Source of the DNA: Glycomyces xiaoerkulensis
GTDB taxonomy: Bacteria > Actinomycetota > Actinomycetes > Mycobacteriales > Micromonosporaceae
DNA length: 64,000 nucleotides
Assembly (NCBI RefSeq): GCF_002798405.1
Contig: NZ_PGGV01000004.1
Coordinates: 186,001-250,000, forward strand
Direction: 5' to 3'
Positions 33,009 to 41,752 of the stretch are shown here, piece by piece. Position numbers and translations under genes: made by a program. Position 1 is the first letter of the stretch; each line of letters begins with the position of its first letter. The notes beneath the pieces are model-generated. The model was not told the DNA's origin. It saw nothing but the letters and a program-made list of their open reading frames with translations, and ran no database searches.

Positions 33009-33042
33009 CGGCCCCGCCCGTAACCGTGTCCGGGCGGGGCCG
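33009..33042 (-). terminator. terminator of the TRAP transporter operon
   Basis: Perfect 12-bp stem, CGGCCCCGCCCG with CGGGCGGGGCCG, and a 10-nt loop, 14 bp past the permease stop codon. Confidence 0.8.
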
Positions 33043-33055
33043 CAGGGGCTCGGAG

Positions 33056-35371
33056 TCAGTCGGCCGGGGCGGCCGCCCCGGCGTTCTCCGGCTCGGGCGG
33101 GGCCGGGGTCCGGTCGCGGCGCCGGTACTGCAGCGCCAGCATCGCCGCCGCCAGCGCCAGGCCGGCCAGGTCGGTCGTGGTGTCGGCGCTGAGCAGCATC
33201 AGCGCGGACACGAACAGTCCGATCCGCTCCCACCAGTGCAGGCGGGCCTGGAGCTGCCCGGCCACGGAGCCGCCGAGCAGGAACGCCGCCAGCACCGCCG
33301 TGGCACAGGCGAGGATCGTCCCGGCCCAGTCGTCGCCGAGCAGCAGCAACTGCGGGGCGAACACGAACGCGTAGGGCACGATGAAGCCGGAGATCGCCAG
33401 GCGCACCGACTGCACGCCGGTCTTGATCGGGTTGCCGCCCGAGATGCCGGAGGCGGCGAAGGCCGCCAGGCACACCGGCGGGGTGATGTCGGCCAGGACG
33501 CCGAAGTAGAGCACGAACATGTGCGCGATGAGCGTGTACTCCCAGGTCGGCTGGCCGAAGTAGCCGCCGGCCTCCGGCAGGCCGAGGCCGACGTACTGGC
33601 CGTCGATGAGGGCGATGATCGCCGGGGCCGCGACCACGGCCATGACCACGTAGTTCGCGGTGGTCGGCAGGCCGATGCCGAGGATGAGGCAGGCGATCAT
33701 CGTGAAGAACATGACCATCATCAGCTCGGAGCGCTCGAACGGCAGGAACGCCGACAGGTTCGTGCCGAGGTTGATGAGCCCGTCGGCGATCTTCAGCCCC
33801 AGGCCGGTGTTGTTGATCGCCCCGGAGATGATGCCCGCCGCGGCGGTGGCGGCCACGATCGGCAGCGCCATTCTGGCGGCGTCGATCAGACCCTCGCCGA
33901 GGGTCTTGATCGTGAGCTTGTCCGCCATGCTCTTCCAGCCGTCGATGCCCTTGAAGGCCAGGAACAGCAGTTGCACCGTGATGTTCAGGCCGATGGTGGC
34001 CAGGACCGCGTAGAAGGCCGCGGTCATCGGCGTGAGGCCGGTCGACAGCAGCACGAAGATGACGATCAGCGGCAGCAGCAGGTAGCCCTTGGAGACCAGG
34101 AGCGGGCCGAGCTTCGGCAGCTCCGACCGGGGCAGGCCCAGAATGCCCTCGCGGCGCGAGACGTAGTGGACGACGATGAACTGCGAGCCGAAGAACAGGA
34201 TCGCCGGGATCAGGGCGGCGACCATGATGTTGGCGTAGGAGATCTCCTTGCCGATGGTCTCGAGCATGATGAACGCCGCCGCGCCCATGACCGGGGGCAT
34301 GATCTGGCCGCCGGTCGAGGAGGAGGCCTCGACGGCGCCCGCGAACTCGCGCTTGTAGCCCGAGCGCTTCATCATCGGGATGGTGAACGCGCCGTTGGAG
34401 ACGGTGTTGGCGACCGAGGAGCCGGTGATGGTGCCGGAGAACACCGAGGTGATGATGCCGACCTTGGCGGTGCCGCCGACGCGGCCGCCGGCCAGGCCCA
34501 GCGCCAGGTTGGTGAAGAACCGCTCCATGCCGGTGCGCTGCAGCAGGGCCGCGAAGATCATGAACAGGAAGATGAAGGTCGAGGAGACCCCGAGCGGGAT
34601 GCCGAAGACGCCCTTGGTGCCGAGCCAGGCGTCCGAGAGGATGCGGTCGGGGTCGAGGCCGCCGAAGTTCAGGAAGCCCGGCATGTACGAGCCGTACAGC
34701 ATGTAGGCGATCATCAGGACGCACACGACGGTGAGCGCCATGCCGACCGCGCGGGCGGCGGCCACCAGGACCAGCAGCGTGCCGACCGACGCCGCGGCGA
34801 TGCCCGCGGTCGGCCAGGTGCCGCCGACGAACTGGTTGAAGTCGCCGGCGTTGGCGTAGACCCACCAGCAGGCCCAGACGCCGAGCGCGGCGAGCACCAC
34901 GTCGGGCAGGGGCACGCCTCCGACGTCGAGTCGGATGTAGCGGGTGATCTGAACGAGCACCAGCAGCGCCGCCGCCGGGAGCATGATCGCCGGGTCGGAG
35001 ACGCCCACGGCGTAGAAGTAGCCGATGACCGCCAGGCCGGCGGCGGTCCAGATCAGGCCGTTGCGCCGCTCCTTCTCGGCGCGGCGCTTGCTGTTGTAGA
35101 TCAGGAAGATCAGCGCCAGGCCGAACGCGAGGTGGACGACCTGCTGCCGGGGCGTGGCCAGGGTGCCCTGCCAGGCGGTGTAGAGGTGGAACAGCGACAT
35201 CGACAGGGCGATGACGCCGACGATCCACCGCCAGGCGGGGTGGTACTCGCTGCGGACCGGTCCGACCGAGGCGGTGATCGGCTCGGCCTCGCGCATGGCC
35301 TTGATGTCGGCGGCGGCCTGGTCGGTGTCGTAGGCCACCGCGGTGTCGGAGCGTGGTGGTTGGGCGCTCAT
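33056..35371 (-). CDS. TAXI-type TRAP transporter fused permease (4TM/12TM)
   Basis: 771-aa membrane protein joining the small (DctQ-like) and large (DctM-like) TRAP subunits, as in TAXI-family systems. It imports organic acids with sodium or proton coupling. Many hydrophobic segments run through the chain. The core motifs GTITGSSVANTVSNGAFTIP, SSSTGGQIMPPVMGAAAFIM and LPTTANYVVMA are typical of the DctM-like half. The ligand is unknown; some TAXI systems carry glutamate or related acids. Its cognate binding protein is encoded upstream across a strong hairpin. Confidence 0.93.
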   Translation of the reverse strand: MSAQPPRSDTAVAYDTDQAAADIKAMREAEPITASVGPVRSEYHPAWRWIVGVIALSMSLFHLYTAWQGTLATPRQQVVHLAFGLALIFLIYNSKRRAEKERRNGLIWTAAGLAVIGYFYAVGVSDPAIMLPAAALLVLVQITRYIRLDVGGVPLPDVVLAALGVWACWWVYANAGDFNQFVGGTWPTAGIAAASVGTLLVLVAAARAVGMALTVVCVLMIAYMLYGSYMPGFLNFGGLDPDRILSDAWLGTKGVFGIPLGVSSTFIFLFMIFAALLQRTGMERFFTNLALGLAGGRVGGTAKVGIITSVFSGTITGSSVANTVSNGAFTIPMMKRSGYKREFAGAVEASSSTGGQIMPPVMGAAAFIMLETIGKEISYANIMVAALIPAILFFGSQFIVVHYVSRREGILGLPRSELPKLGPLLVSKGYLLLPLIVIFVLLSTGLTPMTAAFYAVLATIGLNITVQLLFLAFKGIDGWKSMADKLTIKTLGEGLIDAARMALPIVAATAAAGIISGAINNTGLGLKIADGLINLGTNLSAFLPFERSELMMVMFFTMIACLILGIGLPTTANYVVMAVVAAPAIIALIDGQYVGLGLPEAGGYFGQPTWEYTLIAHMFVLYFGVLADITPPVCLAAFAASGISGGNPIKTGVQSVRLAISGFIVPYAFVFAPQLLLLGDDWAGTILACATAVLAAFLLGGSVAGQLQARLHWWERIGLFVSALMLLSADTTTDLAGLALAAAMLALQYRRRDRTPAPPEPENAGAAAPAD

Positions 35372-35430
35372 CGGGTGCTGGTGCCTTTCGGGATGTCGAC
35401 CTCGGGGGTGGCGACGAGCTGGGCTGATGG

Positions 35431-35471
35431 CACTTGCGGCGAGCCGGCACGAGGCCGGCTCGCCGCAAGTG
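35431..35471 (-). terminator. strong intercistronic hairpin between binding protein and permease genes
   Basis: Perfect 18-bp stem, CACTTGCGGCGAGCCGGC with its complement, and the 5-nt loop ACGAG. It is 38 bp past the binding-protein stop and 60 bp before the permease start. It probably attenuates read-through or protects the upstream mRNA so that more binding protein than permease is made. Confidence 0.75.
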
Positions 35472-35508
35472 TGGTCTTGCTTACGCGAATCGTACGCCAG
35501 GTCGAACG

Positions 35509-36495
35509 CTAGAGGACGCCCTGCTCCTCGAAGTAGCGCTCCGCGCCCGGGTGCAGTTCGACGTCCACCTGGCCGTCTAGGGCGGTGTCGAGCGAGATCG
35601 AGGCGGCCACCGAGTGGTCGATCTGATCGGCGTTCTCGTACATCGACTGGACCAGCTCGTAGACCTGGTCCTCGTTCAGGCTCGGCAGCGCGTACAGCGT
35701 GGCCCAGCCGGTGACGGTGGTGGCGTCGTTGTCGATCCCGTCGTAGGTGCCGCCCGGGATGTCCAGGCTCGACAGGGTCTGGTCGTCCTCGGTCAGCGTG
35801 CTCAGCACGTCGTCGGGGATCGAGACCATGGTCAGGTCGGTGCCCTGGGCGGCCTCGGTGAGCGAGGCGGCCGGCAGCGAGAGGATGCCGAAGGCCGCAT
35901 CGATCTGGCCGTCGCGCAGCTTCGCGGCGGCGTCGCCGAAGCTGTCGGCGAACGTGTCACCGGGCTCCACACCCGCGGCGTCGAGGATCTGCTGGGTCAT
36001 GCCCTGGGTCCCCGAGCCGTCGGGGCCGATGGCGACCCGCATGCCTTCGAGGTCGGCGATGGTCTCGATCTCGGCGTCCTCACGCGCCACGATCTGCATC
36101 ACCTCGGGGTAGATGTTGCCCAGCATGGACAGCTCGACATCGGTGTCGCCGAACTCGCCCTCGCCGTTGACCGCCTGGGTCGCGGTGCCGTTGACGGCCA
36201 TGGCCAGGTTGATGTCCCCCGACTGCAGCAGCCTGATGTTCTCCACGGAGGCGCCGGTCGAGATCGTCGAGACCCGCAGGTCGTCGAAGTTCGACGACCA
36301 CATCTGCGCGATCGCGCCGCCCAGCGGGTAGTAGGTCCCGCCGACCGACCCGGTGCCGAGCACCATGGACGACATGCGCTCGCCGTCGTCGCCGCCGCCA
36401 CCGTCGTCGCCGCCATCGGACCCGACGCCGCAGCCGGTGGCCAGCAGCGCGGTCGCGGCGACCGGCGCGACGATACGCGCGATCCTCCTCAGCAT
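35509..36495 (-). CDS. TAXI-family TRAP solute-binding lipoprotein
   Basis: 328-aa extracytoplasmic binding protein. Lipoprotein signal with lipobox LATGC and Cys22, followed by a Gly/Asp-rich linker. The binding core starts LGTGSVGGTYYPLGGAIAQ, the TAXI signature, and continues with STGASVENIRLLQSGDINLA and RVAIGPDGSGTQGMTQQIL. Cys22 would be lipidated by Lgt. It delivers ligand to the fused permease encoded downstream. First gene of the operon. Confidence 0.92.
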   Translation of the reverse strand: MLRRIARIVAPVAATALLATGCGVGSDGGDDGGGGDDGERMSSMVLGTGSVGGTYYPLGGAIAQMWSSNFDDLRVSTISTGASVENIRLLQSGDINLAMAVNGTATQAVNGEGEFGDTDVELSMLGNIYPEVMQIVAREDAEIETIADLEGMRVAIGPDGSGTQGMTQQILDAAGVEPGDTFADSFGDAAAKLRDGQIDAAFGILSLPAASLTEAAQGTDLTMVSIPDDVLSTLTEDDQTLSSLDIPGGTYDGIDNDATTVTGWATLYALPSLNEDQVYELVQSMYENADQIDHSVAASISLDTALDGQVDVELHPGAERYFEEQGVL

Positions 36496-36720
36496 CTGTT
36501 ACTCCGTTCAATCGAGATGTGTACGCGCCGCACAGCGGCGGGCACGGGCTGTTCTTAATCCACGGCTGGAAACGCCGCCGTAGGGGTGGGATGAAAGCAC
36601 TCTACGACGCCGGAACCACACAGACAGCAGTACGCGCCGTGATGAGGCCGCATAGTATCCGAACCGTTATGTTCTTCCCGTCGCTGGTCCTCCGCGCCGA
36701 TCGGGATTATTGTCGTCGAC
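36496..36720. other. divergent intergenic region, TRAP operon and lipB
   Basis: 225 bp between the divergent starts. TAGTAT near 36653 is a plausible -10 for lipB. I find no convincing riboswitch, operator dyad or small gene here. Confidence 0.3.
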
Positions 36721-37377
36721 ATGAGCGTGTCCGCACAGCCGGGGAAGATCACCGTCCGAAAGCTCGGCCTGATCGACTACCGCGAGGCCTGGGACTACCA
36801 GAAGGAGTTGCAGCGCCGACGCATCGACGACGAGATCGACGACACCGTCCTGCTCCTCCAGCACCCGAGCGTCTACACCGCCGGCAGGCGCACCGAGACC
36901 TGGGCGCTGCCGCGGGACGGCACCCCGGTGGTGACCGTCGACCGGGGCGGCCAGATCACCTGGCACGGACCGGGGCAACTGGTCGGCTACCCGATCGTCA
37001 AGCTGCGCAAGAAGGTCGACGTGGTGGCCTACGTGCGCCGGGTCGAGGACATGATCTCGGAGGTGTGCCGGGAGTTCGGGGTCGGTTCCGCGCGGGGCCG
37101 GCTGCGCGACCGCACCGGCGTATGGCTCCCGGCCGACGATCGGGGACCCGAGCGCAAGATCTGCGCGATCGGGGTGCGCGTGCGGTGGGCGACGACGATG
37201 CACGGCTTCGCGCTCAACTGCAACCCGGACATGGGCGCCTGGGACCGGATCGCGCCGTGCGCGATCACCGACGCCGAGGTCACCAGCCTGTCGGCCGAAC
37301 TCGGCCGGGAGGTCACCGTCGACGAGGTGACCCCGGTGGTCGAGAAGCACCTGCCGATGCTGCTCGAGGGGGACTGA
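36721..37377 (+). CDS. lipB: lipoyl(octanoyl) transferase
   Basis: 218-aa enzyme that transfers octanoyl groups from acyl carrier protein to lipoyl domains of dehydrogenase complexes. Active-site features: [35 protein letters not shown], the Lys of KICAIGVRV and the Cys of APCAI, where Gly is more usual than Ala after the Cys. Starts at ATG. In many actinobacteria lipA follows directly; here the convergent hydrolase gene begins three bases after the stop instead, and lipA is not in the window. Confidence 0.95.
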   Translation: MSVSAQPGKITVRKLGLIDYREAWDYQKELQRRRIDDEIDDTVLLLQHPSVYTAGRRTETWALPRDGTPVVTVDRGGQITWHGPGQLVGYPIVKLRKKVDVVAYVRRVEDMISEVCREFGVGSARGRLRDRTGVWLPADDRGPERKICAIGVRVRWATTMHGFALNCNPDMGAWDRIAPCAITDAEVTSLSAELGREVTVDEVTPVVEKHLPMLLEGD

Positions 37378-37380
37378 GCC

Positions 37381-38754
37381 TCAGCAGCCCCCGATGGGGG
37401 GCGGCTGCTCCTCGGCCGGTTCGGGCCGCTCGCCGAGCATCACCGCCAGCAGGTTGTCCCACGCGTCCGACTCGGGGTAGAAGATCTCCGAGTGCGAGTG
37501 GACGCCCTCGACCTCCTTGCCGGAGATGCCGCGGTCGACCAGGCTCACGCCGACGTCGTCGGTCGCGTCCGGTGAGTCCGGGAGGCTACCGGTGAACAGG
37601 GTCTTCGTGCCCGGAAAGTCGTCGGGGTCGGCGCCGTGGCCGAGCAGCGGCACGTACGGCGCGCCCTGGATCCATTCGATCGGGTCGCCGGGCGCGGTCA
37701 TCGAATAGCGCGGGCGGCACGGCTCGGCCAGATCGGCGGGTTCGTAGACGTCGTTGCCCATACCGGCCGAGGCGATGTGGAGGATCCGGTCGGCCGCCAG
37801 CTCGTCGGTTTCGGCCAGACCGATCACGGCCCCGCCGTACGAGTGCCCGGCCAGGGTGATCGGGACGTCCTCGCCCACCTGGGCGCGCAGGTCGGCGGTG
37901 AACGACGACAGGCCCGCGGCCGCGACCGCGGCCCAGGAGGCCCACGACTCCTCTATCCAGCCCGAGGGCCAGGAGGCGCCGGCCCACACCACGACCGCCA
38001 GCCGCCCGTCCGAGGCCTCGGAGAACGACTTGGCGCGCTGGTAGTAGATGTCGAAGTTGGCGCTGGTCAGCACCGCCGAGCCGCCGGGCACGAGCACGGT
38101 GACCGTCTCGGCGGTCGCCAGGTCGCCGACCACCTCGATCCAGGAGCCGTCCCCCGAGTTGTTGTAGGGGTCGAAGTAGAGGAACTCGCGGTCGCCGCCG
38201 GCAAGCTCGGCGATCTCCTCGCGCGGCGGGCGCTCGGCGCCGGCCGTCCAGGGCCGCTCCGGGCCGTCGAACCGGGTGGAGGCCTCGCCGGCGGCCTCGA
38301 TGACGAGCCGGTTGGCGGTCGCGCGCGCCTCGAACGGCGCCCCGGGCAGATCGCCGATGACCGACGGGTACAGCACCGACAGCCACGCCGTGTGCTCCTC
38401 GCCGAGGCCGGTGAAGAACTCCCCCACTTCGACCGGGTCGAACTCGCCGGCGTCCTCGGCGAACGCGGCCAGCGCGGCCGACAGTTCGCCCGCGTCCGGG
38501 TCGGGGCGGGCCTCGACCAGGTCGAGGGCCAGGTCGGCGTCGTCGAGCGCGGCGGTCAGGAGCGCCTCGGGGTCGTCGGCGCCTACCGGCGCGTCGGCGC
38601 GGAAGTCGGCGATCTCGGCGCCGGGGTCGGAGGCGACCGCGGGCACGGGCAGGGCGGGTTCGGCCTCGGCCTCGCCGAGCTGGGTGACCCCGGCGAGGTA
38701 CACCAGGGCCATCGAGCTCACCGCGAGCAGGCTGGACGCCCGCCACCACCGCAT
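37381..38754 (-). CDS. secreted alpha/beta-hydrolase (DUF1023 type)
   Basis: 457-aa hydrolase with an N-terminal membrane anchor or signal (residues 4-24, WWRASSLLAVSSMALVYLAG). The nucleophile elbow is TLAGHSYGGAVIG and a late His in GVHSHSEIFYPES can complete the triad. The strand before the core reads TVTVLVPGGSAVLTSANF, typical of DUF1023 proteins. Substrate unknown. I chose the ATG at 38754; a GTG two codons earlier is equally possible. It ends three bases from lipB, convergently, and its C-terminus is IGGC. Confidence 0.82.
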   Translation of the reverse strand: MRWWRASSLLAVSSMALVYLAGVTQLGEAEAEPALPVPAVASDPGAEIADFRADAPVGADDPEALLTAALDDADLALDLVEARPDPDAGELSAALAAFAEDAGEFDPVEVGEFFTGLGEEHTAWLSVLYPSVIGDLPGAPFEARATANRLVIEAAGEASTRFDGPERPWTAGAERPPREEIAELAGGDREFLYFDPYNNSGDGSWIEVVGDLATAETVTVLVPGGSAVLTSANFDIYYQRAKSFSEASDGRLAVVVWAGASWPSGWIEESWASWAAVAAAGLSSFTADLRAQVGEDVPITLAGHSYGGAVIGLAETDELAADRILHIASAGMGNDVYEPADLAEPCRPRYSMTAPGDPIEWIQGAPYVPLLGHGADPDDFPGTKTLFTGSLPDSPDATDDVGVSLVDRGISGKEVEGVHSHSEIFYPESDAWDNLLAVMLGERPEPAEEQPPPIGGC

Positions 38755-38818
38755 TCTCACGGGCAATAGGGTAGCCGAGGCCCGCGCCGTGTGCGAGCCC
38801 TTGGCGCGTCCCATGGCC

Positions 38819-39610
38819 CTAGACGGCGACCGCGGTGTACCGGCCTCCGCTCGCGTTCAGCGTGAGCGGGAGGCCGAAGGCCTTGGAGAGGGTTTCGGAG
38901 GTGAGCGCCTGGTCGAGCGGGCCGGCTGCGACGACGCTGCCGGCCGACAGGATCAAGGCGTGGGTGAATCCCGGCGGGATCTCCTCGACGTGGTGGGTGA
39001 CCAGGATCAAGGCCGGCGAGGATTCGTCGGTGGCGAGCCCGGAGAGGGTGGAGACCAGGGCCTCGCGGGCGCCGAGGTCGAGTCCGGCGGCGGGTTCGTC
39101 GAGCATGAGCAGCTCGGGGTCGGTCATGAGGGCACGGGCGATCTGCACACGCTTGCGCTCGCCTTCGGAGAGGGTGAAGAACTGCCGGTCGGCGAGCTGG
39201 GCGACGCCGAGCCAGCCGAGCAGCGACATGGCGCGCTCGTCGTCGATCGGGTCGTAGTCCTCGCGCCAGCGGCCGACGCGGCCCCAGGCGGCGGTGCGGA
39301 CGACGTCGAGGGCGGTCTCCTCGCCGGGGAGGGACTCGGCGACCGCGGTGGTGGTCAGGCCGATGCGGGGGCGCAGTTCGAACACGTCGACCGCGCCCAG
39401 GCGTTCGCCGAGGACGTCGACCGTTCCCGATGTGGGGTGGTTCCGGGCGGCCGCTAGGTTGAGCAGGGTGGTCTTGCCGGCCCCGTTCGGACCGAGGACG
39501 ACCCACCGTTGGTCGGCGTCGACGTGCCAGTCGACTTTGTCGAGGAGCCGGTTGCCGCCGCGCACGACGGTGACGCCGGAAAGGTCGAGAACGCGTTCTG
39601 ACTGTGCCAC
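38819..39610 (-). CDS. stand-alone ABC ATPase
   Basis: 263-aa nucleotide-binding subunit. Walker A GPNGAGKTTLLNLA, Q-loop region LRPRIGLTTTAVAES, signature LSEGERKRVQIARALM, Walker B LLMLDEPAAGLD and switch HHVEEIPPGFTHALIL. It resembles the ModF/YheS-like single-domain cytoplasmic ATPases. No permease gene accompanies it, so its partner or role is unknown. The GTG start at 39610 lacks a clear ribosome site, which may mean leaderless translation. Confidence 0.85.
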   Translation of the reverse strand: MAQSERVLDLSGVTVVRGGNRLLDKVDWHVDADQRWVVLGPNGAGKTTLLNLAAARNHPTSGTVDVLGERLGAVDVFELRPRIGLTTTAVAESLPGEETALDVVRTAAWGRVGRWREDYDPIDDERAMSLLGWLGVAQLADRQFFTLSEGERKRVQIARALMTDPELLMLDEPAAGLDLGAREALVSTLSGLATDESSPALILVTHHVEEIPPGFTHALILSAGSVVAAGPLDQALTSETLSKAFGLPLTLNASGGRYTAVAV

Positions 39611-39678
39611 GGGATCAATGAAACCACGGGTGCGATCTGGGGGTTCGTCCGCAACCGGCCCGGTCGGGGGCACGACAC

Positions 39679-39691
39679 TATACCGGGTATA
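39679..39691. promoter_or_regulatory. palindrome in the divergent promoter of two ABC gene sets
   Basis: TATACC-G-GGTATA, a perfect 13-bp dyad. The TATACT at 39688-39693 could serve as -10 for the rightward operon and the mirrored TATACC for the leftward gene. This suits a GntR/YtrA-like or other dimeric repressor controlling both directions. Confidence 0.4.
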
Positions 39692-39740
39692 CTCCGGGTG
39701 ACTCCCGCGCTCCGGCGACGCCCGCACAGAAAGAGAGCCC

Positions 39741-40754
39741 ATGGCCCCGGTCATCGAGATATCGGGGCTGCGCAAGACCTATCGGAAGCTCATGCGCCAG
39801 CCCCATCACGCTTTGGACGGCCTCGACCTGGAGGTCCGCCCCGGAGAGGTCCACGGTTTCCTGGGTCCAAACGGATCCGGCAAGACCACCACGCTGCGGG
39901 CCTTGCTGGGGCTCATCGGCACCGACGGCGGCTCCATGCGGATCCTCGGCGAGGAGGTGCCCCGGCGCCTGCCGCAGGTGGTCGGCCGCGTCGGCGCGGT
40001 GGTCGAGTCCCCCCAGTTCTTCAAGCACTTCTCCGGCAGGCTGACCCTCCGGATCCTGGCCGAGAGCGCCGGCATCCCGGCCACCAGAGTGGACGAGGTG
40101 CTCGAGCAGGTGGGCCTGCGCGACCAGGCGAGGCAGACGGTCAAGAGCTACTCCCTGGGCATGCGCCAGCGGCTGGCGGTGGCGCAGTCGCTGCTGAAGC
40201 GGCCCGAGCTGCTGGTGCTCGACGAGCCGGCCAACGGACTCGACCCGGCCGGCATCCACCACATGCGGGCGCTGCTGCAGTGGCTGGCCCACGAGCAGGG
40301 CGTCACCGTCCTGGTCTCCTCGCACCTGCTGTCGGAGGTGCAGCAACTGTGCGACTCGATGACGATCGTCTCCAGGGGGCGGCGCATCGTCGACGGCAAG
40401 GTCGCCGACATCCTCGCCGGGCACTCCGGATCGCAGATGAGCGTCCGCTTCGCCGACCCGGCCGAGGTCTCCGAAGCGGTCGAGGTGCTGATGGAGGCCG
40501 GTGACAACCTGACGGTCACCGCCGAGCGCGACCGGCTGCTCGTGTCCGGCGCCTCCGACCCCGCGTGGATCACCAAGACCCTGGCCGACCGGTCGCTGTA
40601 CCTGACCGAGCTGGTCACCGAGACCAAGAACCTCGAGTCGGTCTTCCTGGAGCTGACCGGCACCGCCCCGCAGGCCGGCCGGGCCGTCCAGGTGGGCCAG
40701 TCGGCCCCGGCCGCCGATCCCGAGATGACCGTCCCGACTGGAGCCGACCGGTGA
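39741..40754 (+). CDS. ABC transporter ATP-binding protein (DrrA/BcrA type)
   Basis: 337-aa ATPase subunit. Walker A GPNGSGKTTTLRALLG, the signature YSLGMRQRLAVAQSLL, Walker B LLVLDEPANGLDPAG and the switch His in SSHLLSEVQQLCD. The C-terminal 110 residues (SGSQMSVRFADPAEV onward) are the extension typical of bacitracin/daunorubicin-type exporters. It overlaps the permease gene start by four bases (GTGA), so the two form one exporter. Confidence 0.92.
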   Translation: MAPVIEISGLRKTYRKLMRQPHHALDGLDLEVRPGEVHGFLGPNGSGKTTTLRALLGLIGTDGGSMRILGEEVPRRLPQVVGRVGAVVESPQFFKHFSGRLTLRILAESAGIPATRVDEVLEQVGLRDQARQTVKSYSLGMRQRLAVAQSLLKRPELLVLDEPANGLDPAGIHHMRALLQWLAHEQGVTVLVSSHLLSEVQQLCDSMTIVSRGRRIVDGKVADILAGHSGSQMSVRFADPAEVSEAVEVLMEAGDNLTVTAERDRLLVSGASDPAWITKTLADRSLYLTELVTETKNLESVFLELTGTAPQAGRAVQVGQSAPAADPEMTVPTGADR

Positions 40755-41752
40755 ACCTGTACAAAGCCGAGATCCACCGTTTCGCCCGCCGCCGCCTGAG
40801 CCTGATCTTCGGCATCTGCGGGTTCGCGGGCCTGCTGCTGTTCAGCGCCGTGCTGGCCTTCAACTCCCAGACCGGTCCCACCGAGGCCGAGCGGGCCGAG
40901 GCGCGCGAAATGGCCGACAACCTCAACGCCGACTACGACCGGTGCGCCGAGGACGAGGAGTTCTTCGAAGACCCCGAGCACGTCTGGGTGTCCGAGGAAC
41001 CGCACTTCGACGACATGACCCACGAGGAGATCTGCGCGGAGCTGTTCCCGGCCCAGGCCCAGGAGGAGGACTTCCTCTACGTCTACACCTTCCACTTCGA
41101 GAACGAGGGCACCGGCATCATCTCCGGCATCGCGGTCCTGGTCGGACTGCTGGCGATGCTGCTGGCCTCCTCGGTGGTCGGCGCCGAGTGGTCGAGCGGC
41201 GGCATGGCCAACCTCCTGGTGTGGCACCCGGCCCGCATGCGGGTCTGGGGCGCCAAGCTCGCCGCGGGCCTGACCGTCTGCGCCGCCGCCGTGGTCGCGG
41301 TCGTGGCGCTCGCGTTCGTGCTGCTGTACCTGGTGGCGGCGCTCCGGGGCGAGACCGGCACGCTCGACGCGGCCTGGTGGCAGGACGCGCTCGGACGCCT
41401 CACCCGGTCGCTGGCCCTGGCCATGGGGATGACGGTGCTCGGCTCGTCGCTGGCGATGCTGGGACGCCACACCGCGATCGCCGGCGGCGTCATCGCCGGC
41501 TACCTCGTCGTCGGCGACCTGCTGGTGCGGCTCGCCGGGTTCGCCCTCAACGTCAAGTTCCCCAACCGGTTCTCCCTGTACACCTGGGTCGACGCCTGGA
41601 TCAGCGGCCGGGTCACGCTCCGGGACTGGTCCGGCCGGTTCGAGGAGACGATGACGCTGACGGCGACCGACGCCGGGCTGCTGCTGGGCGGGATCGTGCT
41701 GGTGTTCACGGCCCTGGCGACGTGGTCGTTCGCCCGCAGGGACGCCTCCTAG
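40751..41752 (+). CDS. ABC-2 type transporter permease
   Basis: 333-aa membrane subunit. The first helix is at about 18-38, an acidic extracytoplasmic loop spans 45-115, then about five more helices follow (about 118-140, 165-195, 215-240, 245-275, 300-325). The loop is rich in Glu and Asp and contains a Cys pair (DRCAEDEE and EEICAELF). Starts at GTG, coupled to the ATPase gene. Its stop overlaps the convergent ROK gene by four bases. Substrate unknown. Confidence 0.88.
   Translation: MNLYKAEIHRFARRRLSLIFGICGFAGLLLFSAVLAFNSQTGPTEAERAEAREMADNLNADYDRCAEDEEFFEDPEHVWVSEEPHFDDMTHEEICAELFPAQAQEEDFLYVYTFHFENEGTGIISGIAVLVGLLAMLLASSVVGAEWSSGGMANLLVWHPARMRVWGAKLAAGLTVCAAAVVAVVALAFVLLYLVAALRGETGTLDAAWWQDALGRLTRSLALAMGMTVLGSSLAMLGRHTAIAGGVIAGYLVVGDLLVRLAGFALNVKFPNRFSLYTWVDAWISGRVTLRDWSGRFEETMTLTATDAGLLLGGIVLVFTALATWSFARRDAS

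Noticed and set aside
33001-33023. Short plus-strand peptide downstream of the right arm of the CooC-gene inverted repeat
   Set aside because: The arm carries GGAGG and GTG on this strand too, but the frame is only 15 codons and ends inside the TRAP operon terminator.
36496-36720. Riboswitch or small gene upstream of lipB
   Set aside because: I found no B12, TPP or other consensus core. The short frame starting near 36590 runs out of frame into lipB and has no recognisable product.
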